Shown one piece after another: positions 22,301 to 35,921 of a stretch of 64,000 nucleotides of DNA; position 1 is the first letter of the stretch, and each line of letters opens with the position of its first letter. The notes under the pieces are model-generated. The model saw only the letters and a list, made by a program, of their open reading frames with translations. It had not been told where the DNA came from and searched no databases. The position numbers were made by a program, and so were the translations under genes. The DNA lies in the NCBI GenBank assembly GCA_030737875.1, contig CM060912.1:455642310-455706309 (forward strand), read 5' to 3'. Source of the DNA: Allium sativum. Taxonomy: Eukaryota > Streptophyta > Magnoliopsida > Asparagales > Amaryllidaceae.

Positions 22301-24463
22301 TGAATATTATTTGAAAATATTTGTTATTTTAAAATAATTGTTATTTTGAAATATTCATTCTTTCTGAACTGGAATCAAACACAGTCAATTACCATATAAT
22401 GTGATTATACGGATTTCATACACCACATGTACACAACAACAATCAAACACTGTCAACCATCATCCAAAGTGCATTCTACACTGCATAAGCATCGAATATA
22501 AATATTCAATGCTTACAACAGCCGGTCAATCAATCGATTGACATACAACTAAATATTGGGACTAGTGTATGTCCAATATCATCTCAATACTCATGTGGGG
22601 TTTTCAAACAACAAACACAGATTTATTTGTGCAGTTGGGCGATGTGTAAAATTTATCGTCCCAATCAATATCAGTCAAATCAGTGTACATAAACAAATCG
22701 TCTGATTTGTTTATGAATATTTATTTTATTCATATACACGTTAAAAATTATATTTTTAACTATAAAATATTTTTACCCTTCCACATCATACAATCAATTT
22801 TCACAACAAAATCAATCAAACGAACAACTCGTCCATGGTCTGTGGACGACGGGTGTCGAGTGCTGCTAAGCACCGTCTACATCCTAGTATATATTTCTAA
22901 CTAGAAAATAAAATAAATTGAGAAGTTCTCACCTTTGGGATCCACTCCTCCATTCTTTATTTCTAAACGGTTCAAATTTGGATTTGTTTCCTGCCCGTTG
23001 TGTCCTTCACCTTATTTTCAACAAAATCTGTTTCACACAGTTTATATTAAAAAAACATATTTTTAATTCGCTACCTATATTATAAAAATCTAATTTTTTA
23101 CATTGCTACTTCTTATATGTAAATCCAATTTTTACGCCCCTACTTCTTATATAAAAATTCAATTTTTATTTCGCTACTTTATAACAAAAATCATATTTTT
23201 AACAATGCCAATATATATATATATATTTATATATCACATTTGTATATCGCTACTTGATAGAAAAGATTATATTTTTATAACGCTACTTCTATAGAAAAGA
23301 TTATATTTTTGTATTATTAAAAATCTCACCTTTTCCTTTCTAAGAATCATAAATTTATATGTATGAAAATCATACCTTTAGCTTCATACAAATATTTCTA
23401 ACATACAATAAAAATCCTATTTTTATCTCCATAGAATTATTTCTAACATACGATAAAAATCCTATTTTGATCTTCGTAAAAATAGTTTAAACATACGATA
23501 AAAATCCTATTTTGATTTTCATAAAAATATTATTTTTATCTACTAAAAATCATATCTTTCTCTAATAAAAAATTGAATCTTTTTACTGTTAAAAATGAAA
23601 TCTTTTCATTGTTAAAAAAATGAAATCTTTTCAAAGTTAAAAATGAAATCCTTTCAATGTTAAATATCATATCTTTTTATATGTTATGCACAGAAAAATC
23701 ATATTTTTTTATATATGTTATGCATAGAAAAATCAAATTTTTTTATATATGTTATGCATAGAAAAATCAAATTTTTGTATATATGTTATGCATAGAAAAA
23801 TCAATTTTTTTTTTTATATATGTTATGCATAGAAAAATCAAATTTTTTTATTCATGTTATGCACAGAAAAATCAAATTTTTTTCTGAACTAAAAATCAAG
23901 CTACTTGAATTTAAGAAAGGTGAGAAGATCTTACCTTTTTGGGCACAGAAAGAACAGTGCATTGTCGTAGGCGGCGCGAAGAGGAGGCTCGCGGTGGAGG
24001 CGTCGTTGTTGTCTCGCGGCTTAAAGAGGGAGAGAGAGAGGAACTAGGGTTCTTCGCGGTGTGGGGGTTGGAGGTGGTGCGTTAGGGTGTGGCGCGGATG
24101 GTCGCTGGTGGGCCACAAGAGATCGGAGCAGCGGATTTAGGGAGCTAGGGTTTTGGGTTCATCGATTGGGGGGAAGAAGGAGGAGGAAGAAGGGAGAAGG
24201 GAGAAGGGGAAGGAGAGCCTGAGGCGGCGGCGGGTCCTCTGGCGGCGGTCAATGGCGAGAGGGAGAGGGAGCGAACACGTTTCTCTCTTCTTCTTTTTTA
24301 TTTATCGTTTTCTGAAATGAACGTGGGGAGGAGTTGACTAGGTTTGGGAAGGAAATAAGGGCCTGGGCCCATTTTATTAAATATTTATTTTTAATTATAA
24401 AAACGGGAATTTTCGTTTGGACTCAGAATCAAACCCGACGACTGTCGTCCTTAGCTAATTACC
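19316..24463 (-). mobile_element. Element M, 3' LTR, main segment
   Basis: It resumes the LTR after CACTA-1. Read on the minus strand it is collinear with the P LTR between about 25260 and 30617. At 24463 it is interrupted by element P, whose insertion presumably duplicated TTACC (24459-24463). The first 0.8 kb of this LTR copy is not present elsewhere in the window and seems lost. All frames here are chance frames. Confidence 0.8.
23040..23900. repeat. AT palindrome array in LTR M (left copy)
   Basis: Serial AAAAAT-CAT-ATTTTT-like short palindromes at 30-45 bp spacing. They end in a 34-bp tandem unit TATGTTATGCATAGAAAAAT (plus T-run) in about six copies at 23680-23880. Confidence 0.75.
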
Positions 24464-25351
24464 TGTAACAACCCAGAAAATCTGAACCAATTTAAAATTT
24501 TTATTTTGACAATTTTAGTGAATTATGAATATTTAAAATGATTTATTTTATATAATAATGACGGGAAATTTATTTTGAATAGAATTAGAACGTGTATACT
24601 TATTTGAATCGTCGTTAGAATATAAATATATATTTTAATTTTAAAAGGAATTGGAAATGGCGCGGTAGTTTGAAAATTCGATTTCAAATTTCAAATGAAT
24701 GTACAAGATTCAAAGTAAACCGAATTTTAGCGAAACCAAAAATATTAAAATCTATTTGAAAATATCTTTCCAACGAATCTGAAAAGATCAAAATTTCATT
24801 GCGGGAATAAGAAGTTATGTCCAATTGAAAATTCGGAATAGTCGCTATGGAAAATATAGCTCTTAAAAATGGAAATTTTGCAAACGACCTCCATTTTCGA
24901 CGAAACCACATTTGTTGGATTCAGGATGTCAAGTTATTGCTAGATTCCAAAATTCATAATTTTTTTTGGATTAATATGTGAGCATGGCGAAGTAAAACGT
25001 GTTTTAACAGCTTTAGTCAATTTCGATCGATCAGAAAATGGTCATTTTTCAAACGGTCTCAGAATTTGACGAAATTAGTTTTGTTAGGACCGTATCGTAA
25101 ATACGTAGCTAGAAATTATTTTTATGGAATTTTTGGAGTCCGTATGTGGCCCCGGTAAATTAAAATATATGTTGAAATCAATATAGAACATTATATTAAT
25201 TTATATTTTAATTTTAACAAAAACTGACCGAAACAATCGAATTGGCTTACGACACCTATCCTATTGTGTCCGGAATGGGGGTATTTGGTTAGGAAAGACA
25301 GTCGTGGGGTTCAATTTGGAGTTCGAATAAAAAACTAACTTTTTGGAAATA

Positions 25352-25400
25352 AATTATATATATTACTATACTTGCTCAACTCTCTCTCTTCCTCTCTTCC
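25352..25400 (+). promoter_or_regulatory. Predicted promoter of the P 5' LTR
   Basis: AAATTATATATATTAC is followed about 25-30 bases later by a CTCTCTCTTCCTCTCTTCC tract. TATA plus a CT-rich initiation region is the normal plant arrangement. The start of transcription would lie about 0.9 kb into the LTR, leaving about 6 kb of R and U5. Confidence 0.5.
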
Positions 25401-25730
25401 ACCGTGAAACAAAAAAAAAACGCACCTGCTCACGCTCCAGCTCTTCCCCCTTCGCTGCCACCACCACTCCCTCCTCCTTCCCTTCTCCTCCTCCTCTTCC
25501 TCCTCTCCTCTCTCCTCCTCTTTCCCTCTTTGAATTTCAAATCCCTAAACCCCAAATCACCACCAAACACCTCCTCCGGCCCCACCGCCGCACCACAACT
25601 GCCACCCGCAGCCTCCCCCAACCCAATCAGGTCCGGTGCCGCCTCTGGTCACCCTCCCCTTGGCCATGGGCCCCCCATCAACCAAAAACTCATTTTCAAC
25701 AAAAAAATCCCCTTTTTGCAAATAACACCC
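25378..25730 (+). other. CT/CC-rich leader region of LTR P
   Basis: A GC-rich island in AT-rich DNA, dominated by CCTCC and CCACC runs. It yields proline- and serine-rich frames on the plus strand and glycine-rich frames on the minus strand (25343-25750, 25404-25733, 25430-25900). These differ between LTR copies and contain no domain, so I do not call a protein. Confidence 0.6.
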
Positions 25731-26104
25731 TGAGCTTCCACAATCCATAACTCCCAAACCGAGCGCTTCTGGCCAAAACTCCATAGTACCAATTTCAAAT
25801 AGCATGATTTTCTCTTTGATTTGGTATATGATAGTCCTATTTTGGATTGTGGATCTGTCAGAAAAACGCGTTCAAAGTCTGTTGTCCAAACACTGTTCAA
25901 ATGCTGTCTTTTCGCGATTTCCGGTGAAATGGCACATTTTCGGAAAGAAAACCACTAGGCGAAAGTTGTCCGGAATGGCGCGTTTAGACTGGGGATAAAA
26001 ACGGTTTAAAGATTGGAGCTCGTTTGCAAATTCTGGACCCAGAACAGCAAATCCGGGCGATAGAAAATATGTGAGTTTTCCCTGCTTTAAAGCTTCTATG
26101 GGTT

Positions 26105-26600
26105 TTGACGTATTAAGTATATAAAGTTATGATTTTTATTACATAAAGTTATGATTTTTATTTATTTAAAGTTACGATTTTTAATTACATAAAGTTATGA
26201 TTTTTAATTACATAAAATTATGATTTTTAGTTATGTAAAAATATCATTTTTGGTTAGTTAAAAATTGGATTTTTATCGTAGGAAGGAAATATTTTTAGCA
26301 AGATTAAAAATATGATTTTTAACTAGTGTATGGCATGGAAATGTTTTTAGAAAGATAAAAATATGATTTTAGATTATATATGTTATTTATAAAATGGTCA
26401 TACAAAGAAATAATTATTAGTTGGCTAAAAAAATTCGATTTTTTTTTATCTTAGTAGCATTATAAAAATATGATTTTTTTTTTATGTACATGTGGTGACA
26501 TTGAAAATATGATTTTTATATATGTAGAGTATTAAAAATATAATTTTTAGCAAAGTAAAAATATAATTTTTAGAATTGAAAAAAAAAATGTGATTTTTAC
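26105..26600. repeat. AT palindrome array in P 5' LTR
   Basis: About fifteen short palindromes of the type AAAAAT-ATG-ATTTTT, spaced roughly every 30-45 bp. Equivalent arrays lie at the same place in every related LTR. Confidence 0.8.
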
Positions 26601-26763
26601 TATGAGCAGCGTGAAGAAGATTGCGTTGGAATTTCAGGCAAGTCAGGACTATTTTGAAATTCAGAAATAAAAATGGAGAAGTGTAAACCGAAGGTGAAAA
26701 CTCCTCACTATAATTTTCTTATACAGTTATTTTTTTTATAACTGCATATATGAATTGTTCCCC

Positions 26764-27114
26764 GTCGTCTACGGACCATGGATGACTTGTTTGATTGTTT
26801 GGTTTAGCTGATTAGATTATTTGGTTGAATTTGGTTTTTTGGGTGAAATGAATTGATTAGAATTGTTATGTGTGTATGGCACGAGCCAATATCAGGAGAG
26901 GGGTAATGCTAGACATTACCCGATTTTGATATCGCGCCGTTATACTGCCAAAATTTTCAAAAAAATGTTAGAACAATAAAAATATCATTTTTATTGTATA
27001 AATGAACCGAATAAAATATTATGTGTTGAAATAAATATTTTATAGTTAAAAATATAATTTTTAACGTGTATATGAATAAAATAAATGTTTACAAACAAAT
27101 CGGACGATTTGTTT
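26764..27114 (+). other. Conserved hairpin pair in LTR P
   Basis: GTCGTCTA...TGGATGAC (26764-26786; perfect 8-bp arms GTCGTCCA/TGGACGAC in D) is followed by AAACAAATCG-GA-CGATTTGTTT at 27093-27114. Both recur at equivalent positions in M and D. Role unknown; RNA folding or packaging is possible. Confidence 0.6.
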
Positions 27115-28004
27115 ATGTACACGCATTTGACGGATATTGATTGGGACGATATATTTTACACATTGCCCAACTACACAAATAAAATTCGTTATTTGTTGAT
27201 TGAAACCCCACACAGGTATTGGGATGATATTAGACATACACTAGTCCCAATAATTAGTTGTATGTCAATCGATTGGTTGACAGACTGTTAAAAGCGTTGA
27301 ATATTTATATTTAATGCTTATGCAGTGTAGAATGCACTTTGGATGATGGTTGACTGCGTTTGATTGTTGTTGTGTACATGTGTGTATGAAATTCATATAA
27401 ATAATATTATATGGTAATTGACCTTGTCTGATTCCAGTTCAGAAAGAATGAATATTTTAAAATAAGGAATATTTTAAAATAATATTCAGTAAAAGATCAA
27501 AATTTGATTTTGATGTCCGATTTGGGATGGACACGGAAATATTTAAAAATATAAAGCTGAGTTGATTAGATTGACGCCATTTTGACGTGAATGATATTTA
27601 TATCGATTTTATTTATTTTTATAATGAATATCGGAAAGGAAATGATTTCGAAATACAACGTTTTGAAATACTATCATTTATATATCGATAACATGGAATA
27701 TTCAATTTTGATTTGAAATTGAATATCAAGTTGAAATCATTTTGAAAATGAATTTAAAATGATTTATAAAATACGTTTTAAAAAAGGAAATCGACGAAAT
27801 ATATATAATATATATTATATATAATGGCCTGAATAGAACGAGTCGCGCTATGGTAGTTCGCGAATTTTGACCATTGACTTCGAACGGACATTACGGGAGA
27901 TCCGACTGTCGAATTCTCCTCAAACCGGAACCGTTGGATTCGTATCGAAAAGAGCTTTCTAACGAATATGATACATTTGGAATCTAACGGTTGGATTTGG
28001 AATT

Positions 28005-28214
28005 ATGTTCAAATCAAATTTGGAAAAGGTCGATGTAAGTGCAGTTCGATGGCCTTTCATGGAAATCGACTGTACAGACCTTGATAAAATTATTAAAAAT
28101 ATCAATAATTTGTGTAAAATTATAATAAATGATTTGGAAACAATTGGGATGAAAAATTCCATATTTGAAAAGATAAAAATATATTTTTATCGAAATGAAC
28201 TAGTTTTGAAATAG
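28005..28214 (+). other. 69-codon open frame conserved in the giant LTRs
   Basis: An ATG-started frame (MFKSNLEKVDVSAVRW in this copy) ends FYRNELVLK. Equivalent frames of 69 codons occur at 35922, 51112 and 58820, and a shorter one at 43240-43422 (minus). The M left copy has a stop early in it (near 21740). The antisense frame is also open in the same copies, so openness alone does not show translation. No known family is recognised. Confidence 0.3.
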
Positions 28215-29255
28215 AATAATAAATCCAATAATTTTAAAATAAATAAATTGGATTTGAAATGGTTTTAAAAATAACCAGGATTTCCAATATATGAACTGGA
28301 ATGGATTTGAATCGAAATTATCTTCAGAATATTTCGATATTGGATTTCGTGATTATACTGGTATTGTGGAGGAATTTGAAAGATATATATATCGTTATTC
28401 CAATATAATATTTGTTGGTTTCAGAATTTGATATTGAATATAAGCCGATATATTTTCTATTCGAAGCCTTGTATTTAATATCAAATTGGATTTTGGGTTT
28501 GTCGTGAATGGTATCTTTAATAATACTGTTCTTGAACAGAATGGAGTTAAGAAAATTAGAAACTGACTGGAGGTTAGTTAAGTTGAATGGTTACCTGGAT
28601 ATTGATCTGATGTTGGTTTCGGCCTTCAGGGTTAAATCTTAGGGAATTGTTCTCTTAGTAATTTACGGTTAGAGACTGATTGGATTTTGGGTTTGTTGTG
28701 AACTGTGTTTTCAATGACATTCGTTCTTTAACCCGATTTACAGTGAAATGAGATTTGGAATTTATAAATCTTTTTATTAAGATTTAACGGAAATTTTCAA
28801 AGTAAAGTTTTCCAATTTAATATATTTAATTGGAATTGAATTGTAGTTGGTCTTTGGGTTTACCGTGAACGGTGTTTTAAATAACACTGGTTCTTTAACC
28901 CGATTAACAATGGAGTTAAGAAAATCAGAAACTAACTGGAGATTAGTTATGTTGAATGGTTTTCTGGGTATTGATCTGATGTTGGTTTCGACCTTCGGGG
29001 TTAATACTTAGGGAATTGTTCACTTGCTAATTTACGGTAAAGGCTGATGGAATGGAATGTGATTTTGGGTTTATCGTGAACTATGTTTTAAAGGACATTG
29101 GTTCTTTAACCCAGTTAAAGATAGGATATGATTTCCCAAGTTAAACAATCCTTAATATTGATTTTTGGGAAGATTAAAACCAAGTGGAGTTTTAATGCAT
29201 CTTTAATTAGATTGAAATGATATCCATAGGAAGATTAAAGAATAAATTTAAAGAA

Positions 29256-29615
29256 GAGGTAATTAGGGAAAATGACAAACTTTACCGAAAAATTAGGTTG
29301 AAGGACACCAAGTTTTATTTTTAGTCCGAAGGACAAACTTTGAACCAAAACTAAGGCTAAGGAAAATGCTAAATATCATTAGCATTATATTCAATTTTTT
29401 ACACTACATGAAAATGCTAAATGTAATTAGCATTGTTCAGTTTTACACTGTAAAAAATGCTAATTATATTTAGAACTGTCCTTCAGCCTAATTTTTTTCA
29501 AAGTTTGTCCTTCGGCCAATTTTTTTTCAAAGTTTGTCCTTCAGCCTAAAAATAAAACTTGACATCCTTCAGACAAATTTTTTTCCCAAAGTTTGTCCTT
29601 ATGCCTATTTTCCAC
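29256..29615. mobile_element. MITE with 9-bp target duplication (MULE-like), 360 bp
   Basis: TTTAAAGAA flanks the element at 29247-29255 and 29616-29624. The homologous sites in M (about 20300) and D (about 52345) lack the insertion. The ends start GAGGTAATTAGGGAAAATG and, reverse-complemented, GTGGAAAATAGGCATAAGG. They continue as an inverted repeat of about 80 bp built on GACAAACTTT and CCTTCAGCC motifs. The 9-bp duplication and long terminal repeats fit the Mutator superfamily. Non-coding. Confidence 0.8.
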
Positions 29616-31334
29616 TTTAAAGAATTTATCTTTGATAAAATTAATGGGAACCCTTCCCAAAGTATATGAATATTTGGATAAAGAAATATTCTAGATAGGA
29701 ATGGGGCGTATGTTGTGTTTTTATTGCACTTGTTTATTATATACGCGAGTTATTCAGAAAGACTGGGTTTATCCCATTCTGAATAACTGATTCGACGATG
29801 TGTTGAACATGAAGACGGTGGTTGAAGACCGGAGGTCTTCACATCGTTTGGATGATTACTGATGTCTTGATTGGGCTGTACACCTAAGACAAGGTAACAA
29901 GTGGTGATCGTCCAGGCATACTTGGAGATCGACGGATATGCGAGGACCTCTCCCCTGTATTGGACATATGGGGGAGGAATAAGATGCCTCCGGTTTCGTT
30001 CAGACCCAGAATGAACTTGTAAATGGATGTGTGTCTGACATCGGATTTCATTCAGTATGATTGATTGACATCGGTTGCACAGTGTGAATTGCCTGTGTGG
30101 CATGCTGAGATGCAAATGATCAAGGCTTCTGTTGAAAAGCAGAGTATTGTGGTTGATGATCAAAGCACGACTTTAATATAGCGTAGCTTTGTGTAGCGTT
30201 AATTCGCGAGCCTCACGCCCCGGTGTGAACCAGAAACGGGAGAGGACTTCAGGGAGGATATGCGTCTCCTTCTAGCTAGAAGTTGTGTCAACGTTTTACT
30301 AGCCCTGATATTTTACTTATGTGGATGATGGATTGCGAGGCGCCTCGGTTATATCGGTCATTCCGGGGCCGATTGTTTGGTCGGGATATGACCAGGTGAC
30401 GCCTCGTAGGGCGGGGAAACGCATTATTCAGGCATTTTAATCCACTTCGTGTGGACCGGCCCTGACGATCCAAGGTGCAGTTTCGGCTGTATCCTAAGGG
30501 GCGGGCTAGAGCGTCTCGAACTCGGTAAGAACGATCCCTTTCCTTGGTTCACAGATGGAAATCCAACTTCCAATACGTGACATTTGTGATTTTGATTGTA
30601 GATCCTAGTATTGGCGACATGATATATGGTACCCATGCCGTCTAGGATTGATACATTTATATTTGAAGTTGTTTTATACACTATGCACTTATAATAACAT
30701 CAAATGATTTGTTTTAACGTACCAAGCATGTTTGGCTATTATAAGGTAAAACCCTATCCCCCAGTTTGCGTTGCATTGTGTGACAGGACCTGGGTCTTAT
30801 AATAGCTTCATTTTTCCAAAAAGCATTGCGTTGTTTTTTTATATGCACTGGTATTCTTGGGAGGAAACCCGTTCCGTGTTATATGGCGTGGTCCGTTGAT
30901 ATACCTGATTTAAAGTAAAGTTTTAAATAATTGTTTTAGTTCTCACACCAGTCACATGACTGACCTGGAGTTTATTGTTTTAACCTAAACTCTGGGTGCC
31001 TTATTTTCCATATGGGCAGCTAGTAGTTTTGGTTTTGCAGATTTATGTTCAGAGGATCTTGATTTACAACTGAAGCGATATTCAGAAAGCTCTGTATCCG
31101 TGTATTACTTTCAGTTGGGTTTTGTATTGTTTTCCGCTGTTATGTATTTAAATGTAATTTAATTCTCTGATGTATATTAAATGTGTATTATTTATCCATA
31201 CTCTGTAATATTTTTGTATTCTGATGAAATTGTTGTAATAAGTAATGAAATGTTCTTCTATTTGTGTTCTGATTTGTCGTGTTTTCATAGTCAATCCGGG
31301 CTTCCCTTCACGGGGAAGTTCGGGGTGCTTCATT

Positions 31335-31346
31335 TGATATCAGAGC
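31335..31346 (+). other. Primer-binding site of element P
   Basis: TGATATCAGAGC differs by one base from TGGTATCAGAGC, the standard site complementary to the 3' end of initiator-Met tRNA. It lies two bases after the LTR end. Confidence 0.85.
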
Positions 31347-32359
31347 TCTGGTTTACAGAGCTCGAGAACAAGACACATTAGAACCATATGAAAGAATTCA
31401 TCAGAAATTTGATTAGTAATATCCTATAAGAATGACTCATTAGAGATGGGACTAGTAGTTTCCTAGAACAAGTGTGAAGAGTATATTTTTATAAATGAAA
31501 ACAAATATTGTTTTGAAAATTTAAACCTTATTCAACGTATTTGAATATTTATTTGTATTGAATTTGGACAATCCAATATATAAAGATTTTGCATATACGC
31601 CTTGCAAACGTGTATTCGAAGTTTTAATATACTGGATAGATATAGAATCACTCTAGTCGCCCGGAGATGATACTGATGATGGCACATGCATCATCAGTAT
31701 TTATGTTCGAGTTTCGAAAGTGGGAGGTCTATATATTTCCAATTGGCTAGTGTGAGAACCTAAACTATATAGGGTCTATTGTTGTGATGTGGCAACAAAA
31801 ATGGATTTTTTTTGTATATATACCAAAATTATGAATTTGAAACGTGAATTCACTAATTGATTGATGGTTGTGTTGTATGATTATTTGTTATCTAATAAAA
31901 CCATTATGTGAAAGAATGGTAAATTTAGCCAAATGGTACCAAATATTGAACTATATTGAAAATTGTTTGAAATTGCATGCATATACATGTGTATCCATTG
32001 AACAGGTCATTGCAAAGAGGCTAGAGCAGAGGATTAAAATTGTTAGCCCGACAAATAGGTGCATGTTTATGGTATTTCTTGGGGTTTTGGATGATTTTAT
32101 GAGCCTATTGGCTAGCCGCTTGGCTGTTTCTTTCTTTTTGATTGGAGAAGCCTGTGTGGCGGTTTGGGGATTTTCCCAGTGCTCCCGTACAAAGAAGGTT
32201 ATGGCGAAAATTTTCGAAAATTTAGGGTGTTAGAAAAATTTTTGAAGAATTGGAAAATTTCGTCGAAAATGAAAAGTGGAAGAACGAAAGCCAAACTGAA
32301 AGTTGAGTTGGTTTGTAAAACAACTTTCAGCTCCGTTCCTTTTCGGGGACGAAAAGATT

Positions 32360-32373
32360 TTGTTGGGGGAGAT
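32360..32373 (+). other. Polypurine tract of element P
   Basis: TTGGGGGAGAT immediately precedes the 3' LTR start TGTAACAACTC. The upstream phrase CCTTTTCGGGGACGAAAAG is shared with D. Confidence 0.85.
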
Positions 32374-34019
32374 TGTAACAACTCAGAAAATCTGAACCAA
32401 TTTAAAAATTTTATTTTGACAATTTTAGTGAATTATGAATATTTAAAATGATCTATTTTAAATAACAACGACGAGAAATTTATTTTGAATAGAATTAGAA
32501 CGTGTATATTTATTTGAATCAACGTTAGAATATAAATATATATTTTAATTTTAAAAGGAACTGGAAATGGCGCGGTAGTTTGAAATTCGATTTTAAATTT
32601 CAAATGAATATACAAGATTCAAAATAAAACATAGCGAAACCAAAAATATTAGAATCAATTTTAAAATATCTTTCCAACGAATCCGGAAAAATCCAAATTT
32701 CATAGCGGGAATAAAAAGTTATGTCCAATTGAAAAATCGGAATAGTCGTTATGGAAAATATAGCCCTTAAAAATGAAAATTTTGCAAACGACCTGTGTTT
32801 TCGACGAAACCACTTTTGTTGGATCCGGGATGTCAAGTTATTGCTAGATTCCAAAATCATTATTTTTTTGGATTAATATGTGAGTGTGGCAAAGTAAAAC
32901 GTGTTTTAACAGCTTAAGTCAATTTCGATCGACTAGAAAATGGACATTTTTCAAACGGTCTCAAAATTTGATGAAATTAGTTTTATTAGGACCGTATCAT
33001 CAATACGAAGTTAGAAATTATTTTTCTGGAATTTTTGGAGTCGTACGTGGCCCCAGTAAATTAAAATGTACATTGAAATCAATATAAAACATTATATTAA
33101 TTTATATTTTCATTTCAACGAAAACTGGTCGAAACAGTCGAACTGGCTCACGGGACCTATCCTATTGAGTCCGGAATGGGGGTATTTGGTTAGGAATAAC
33201 AGTCGTTGGGTTCGATTTGGAGTTCGAATAAAAAACTAACTTTTTGGAAATAAATTAAACTAAATAAATATATATATATATATATATATTATACTTGGTC
33301 AATTCTCCCTCTCTTCCACCGTGAAACAAAAAAAAAGCACCTGCTCACGCTCTAGCCCCTCCCCTTTTGCTGCCACCACCGCTCCCTCTTCCTCCCCTTC
33401 TCCTCCTCCTCCTCCCCACTCTCTCCTCCTCTTTCCCTCTTTGAATTTCAAATCCCTAAACCCCAAATCACCACCAATCACCTCCTCCGGCCCTGCCACA
33501 CCACAACTGCCACCCGTAACCTCCCCCGCCACAATCAGGTACGGCGCCACCTCTGGCCACCTTACCCTTGGCCGTAGGGCCTCCATCACCAAAAAACCCA
33601 TTTTCAACAAAAAAATCCCGTTTTTGCAAATAACACCCTGAGCTTCCACCGCCCATAACCCCCAAACCGAGCGCTTCTGACCAAAACTCCATAGTACCAA
33701 ATTCGAAGAGCACGATTTTATCTTCGATTTGGTATATGATAGTCCTATTTTGGATTGTGGAGCTGTCGGGAAACGCGTCCAAAGTCTGCTGTCCAAATAC
33801 TGTCCAAATGCTGTCTTTTCGCGATTTCCTGTGAAATGGCACATTTTCGGAAGAAAGACCACTAGGCGAAATTTGTCCGGAATGGCGCGTTTAAGCTAGA
33901 GATAAAAATGGTGTGAAGATTGGAGCTCGTTTGCAAATCCTGAAACCAAAACAGCAAATCCGGACGATAGAAAATATGTGAGTTTTCTCCGCTTTAAAGC
34001 TTCTATAGTTTTTGACGTA

Positions 34020-34530
34020 TGAAGTATATAAAGTTACGATTTTTATTACATAAATTTATGATTTTTATTACATGAAGTTATGATTTTTATTTATATAAAG
34101 TTATGATTTTTAATTACATAAAGTTATGATTTTTAATTACATAAAGTTATGATTTTTAGTTATGTAAAAATATCATTTTTGGTTAGTTAAAAATAGGATT
34201 TTTATCGTAGGAAGGAAATATTTTTGGCAAGATTAAAAATATGATTTTTAACTAGTGTATGACACGGAAATGTTTTTAGAAAGATAAAAATATGATTTTA
34301 GATTATATATGTTATTTATAAAATGTTCATATGAAGAAATAATTATTAGTTGGCTAAAAAAATCCGATTTTTTTAATCTATGTTGTTGCGTTATAAAAAT
34401 TTGATTTTTTATGTACATGTAGTGACATTAAAAACATGATTTTTATATATGCAGAGTATTAAAATTATAATTTTTAGCAAAGTAAAAATATAATTTTTAG
34501 AATTGAAACAAACATGTGATTTTTACTATG
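34020..34530. repeat. AT palindrome array in P 3' LTR
   Basis: Same arrangement as 26105-26600, with small differences in unit number. Confidence 0.8.
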
Positions 34531-35921
34531 AACAGCGTGAAGAAGATTGCGTTGGAATTTCAGGCAAGTCAGGACTATTCTGAAATTCACAAAAAAAATG
34601 GCGGAATGGAAACCGAAGGTGAGAACTACTCACTATAATTTTCTTATACAGTAATTTATTTTATAACTGCGTATATGAACTATTCCCCGTCGTCCACAGA
34701 CCATGAACGGCTTGTTTGATTGTTTGGTTTGGCTGATTAGATTATTTGGTTGAATTTGGTTGTTTGAGTGAAATGAATTGATTAGAATTGTTATGTATGT
34801 ATGGCACGAGCCAATATTAGGAAAGGGGTAATGCTAGACATTACCCAATTTTGATATCGCGCCGCTAAGCTGCCAAAATTTTCAAAAAAATGTTAGAACA
34901 ATAAAAATATCATTTTTATTGTATAAATGAACTGAATAAAATATTCATGTGTTGAAATAAATATTTTATAGTTAAAAATTTAATTTTTAATGTGTATATG
35001 AATAAAATAAATATTTATAAACAAATCGGATGATTTGTTTATGTACACACATTTGACAGATATTGGTTGGGATGATAAATTTTACACATCGCCCAACAAC
35101 ACAAATAAAATTCATTATTTGTTGATTGAAGCCCCACACGGGTATTGGGATGGTATTGGACATACACTAGTCCCAATGATTAGCTGTATGTCAATCGATT
35201 GGTTGACAACTGTTATAAGCATTGAATATTTATATTTAATGCTTATGCAGTGTAGAATGCACTTCGGATGATGGTTGGCTGTGTTTGATTGTTGTTGTGT
35301 ACATGTGTGTATGACATCCATATAAATAATATTATATGGTAATTGACCGTGTCTGATTCCAGTTCAGAAAGAATGAATATTTTAAAATAACGACTATTTT
35401 GAAATGATGAATATTTTAAAATAATATTCAGTAAAAGATCAAAATTTGATTTTGATGTCCGATTTGGGATGGACATGAAAATGTTTAAAAATATAAAGCC
35501 GAGTTGATTAGATTGACACCATTTTGACGTGAACGATATTTACAAATATCGAAAAGGAAATGATTTCGAAATACAATGTTTTGAAATACTATCATTTATA
35601 TATCGATGATATAGAATATTCAATTTTGATTTGAAATTAAATATGAAGTTGAAACCGTTTTGAAAAAGAATTTAAAACGATTTATAAAATACGTTTAAAA
35701 AAGGAAATCGACGAAATATATATAATATATATTATATATAATGGCCTGAATAGAACGCGCCGCGTTACGGTAGTTCGCGAATTTCGACCATTAACTTCGA
35801 ATGGACATTACGGGAGATCCGACAGTCGAATTCTCCTAAATTCGGAACTGTTGGGTTCGTATCGAAAATAGCTTTCTAACAAAAATGAGAGATTTGAAAT
35901 CTAACGGTTGGATTTGGAATT

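Larger units (their letters stand above)
24464..31332 (+). repeat. Element P, 5' LTR (6869 bp)
   Basis: It begins TGTAACAACCCAG and ends GGGGTGCTTCA, directly before a primer-binding site at 31335. The second copy begins at 32374 after a polypurine tract and stays collinear for 3.9 kb. TTACC (24459-24463) precedes it as the presumed target duplication. In order it contains a U3-like region, a TATA box near 25352, a CT-rich leader, an AT palindrome array, conserved hairpins, a MULE-type MITE and blocks of about 120 bp that recur within the LTR. No protein-coding domain was seen. An LTR near 7 kb is extreme for plants. Confidence 0.88.
31333..32373 (+). mobile_element. Element P internal region (1041 bp), no coding domain
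   Basis: It lies between the two P LTRs. It starts with a primer-binding site and ends with a polypurine tract. A 121-codon frame at 31868-32233 has no gag or pol motif and is not preserved in the equivalent 1036-bp region of D. A short stretch (GAACAGGTCATTGCAAAGAG) is well conserved between P and D and may be a relic of an ancestral leader or gag start. P therefore needs proteins from another element. Confidence 0.85.

Noticed and set aside
22683..22904. Frames around the AAACAAATCG palindrome (also 27085-27291 and 35035-35271)
   Set aside because: Closed in element D and altered between P copies. The conserved part is the palindrome, not a peptide.
25343..25900. Several proline-, serine- or glycine-rich frames of 60-135 codons (also 33299-33862, 48628-48852, 56384-56611)
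   Set aside because: They lie in the CT-rich leader of the giant LTRs, overlap in many frames, differ between copies and have no domain. They are by-products of CCTCC/CCACC repeats.
31335..31346. tRNA gene
   Set aside because: Only the 12-base primer-binding complement is present, next to an LTR; the same is true at 54353. No cloverleaf sequence was seen.
31868..32233. 121-codon plus frame in the P internal region as a possible gag
   Set aside because: No gag or zinc-knuckle motif, and the equivalent region of element D is closed in this frame.
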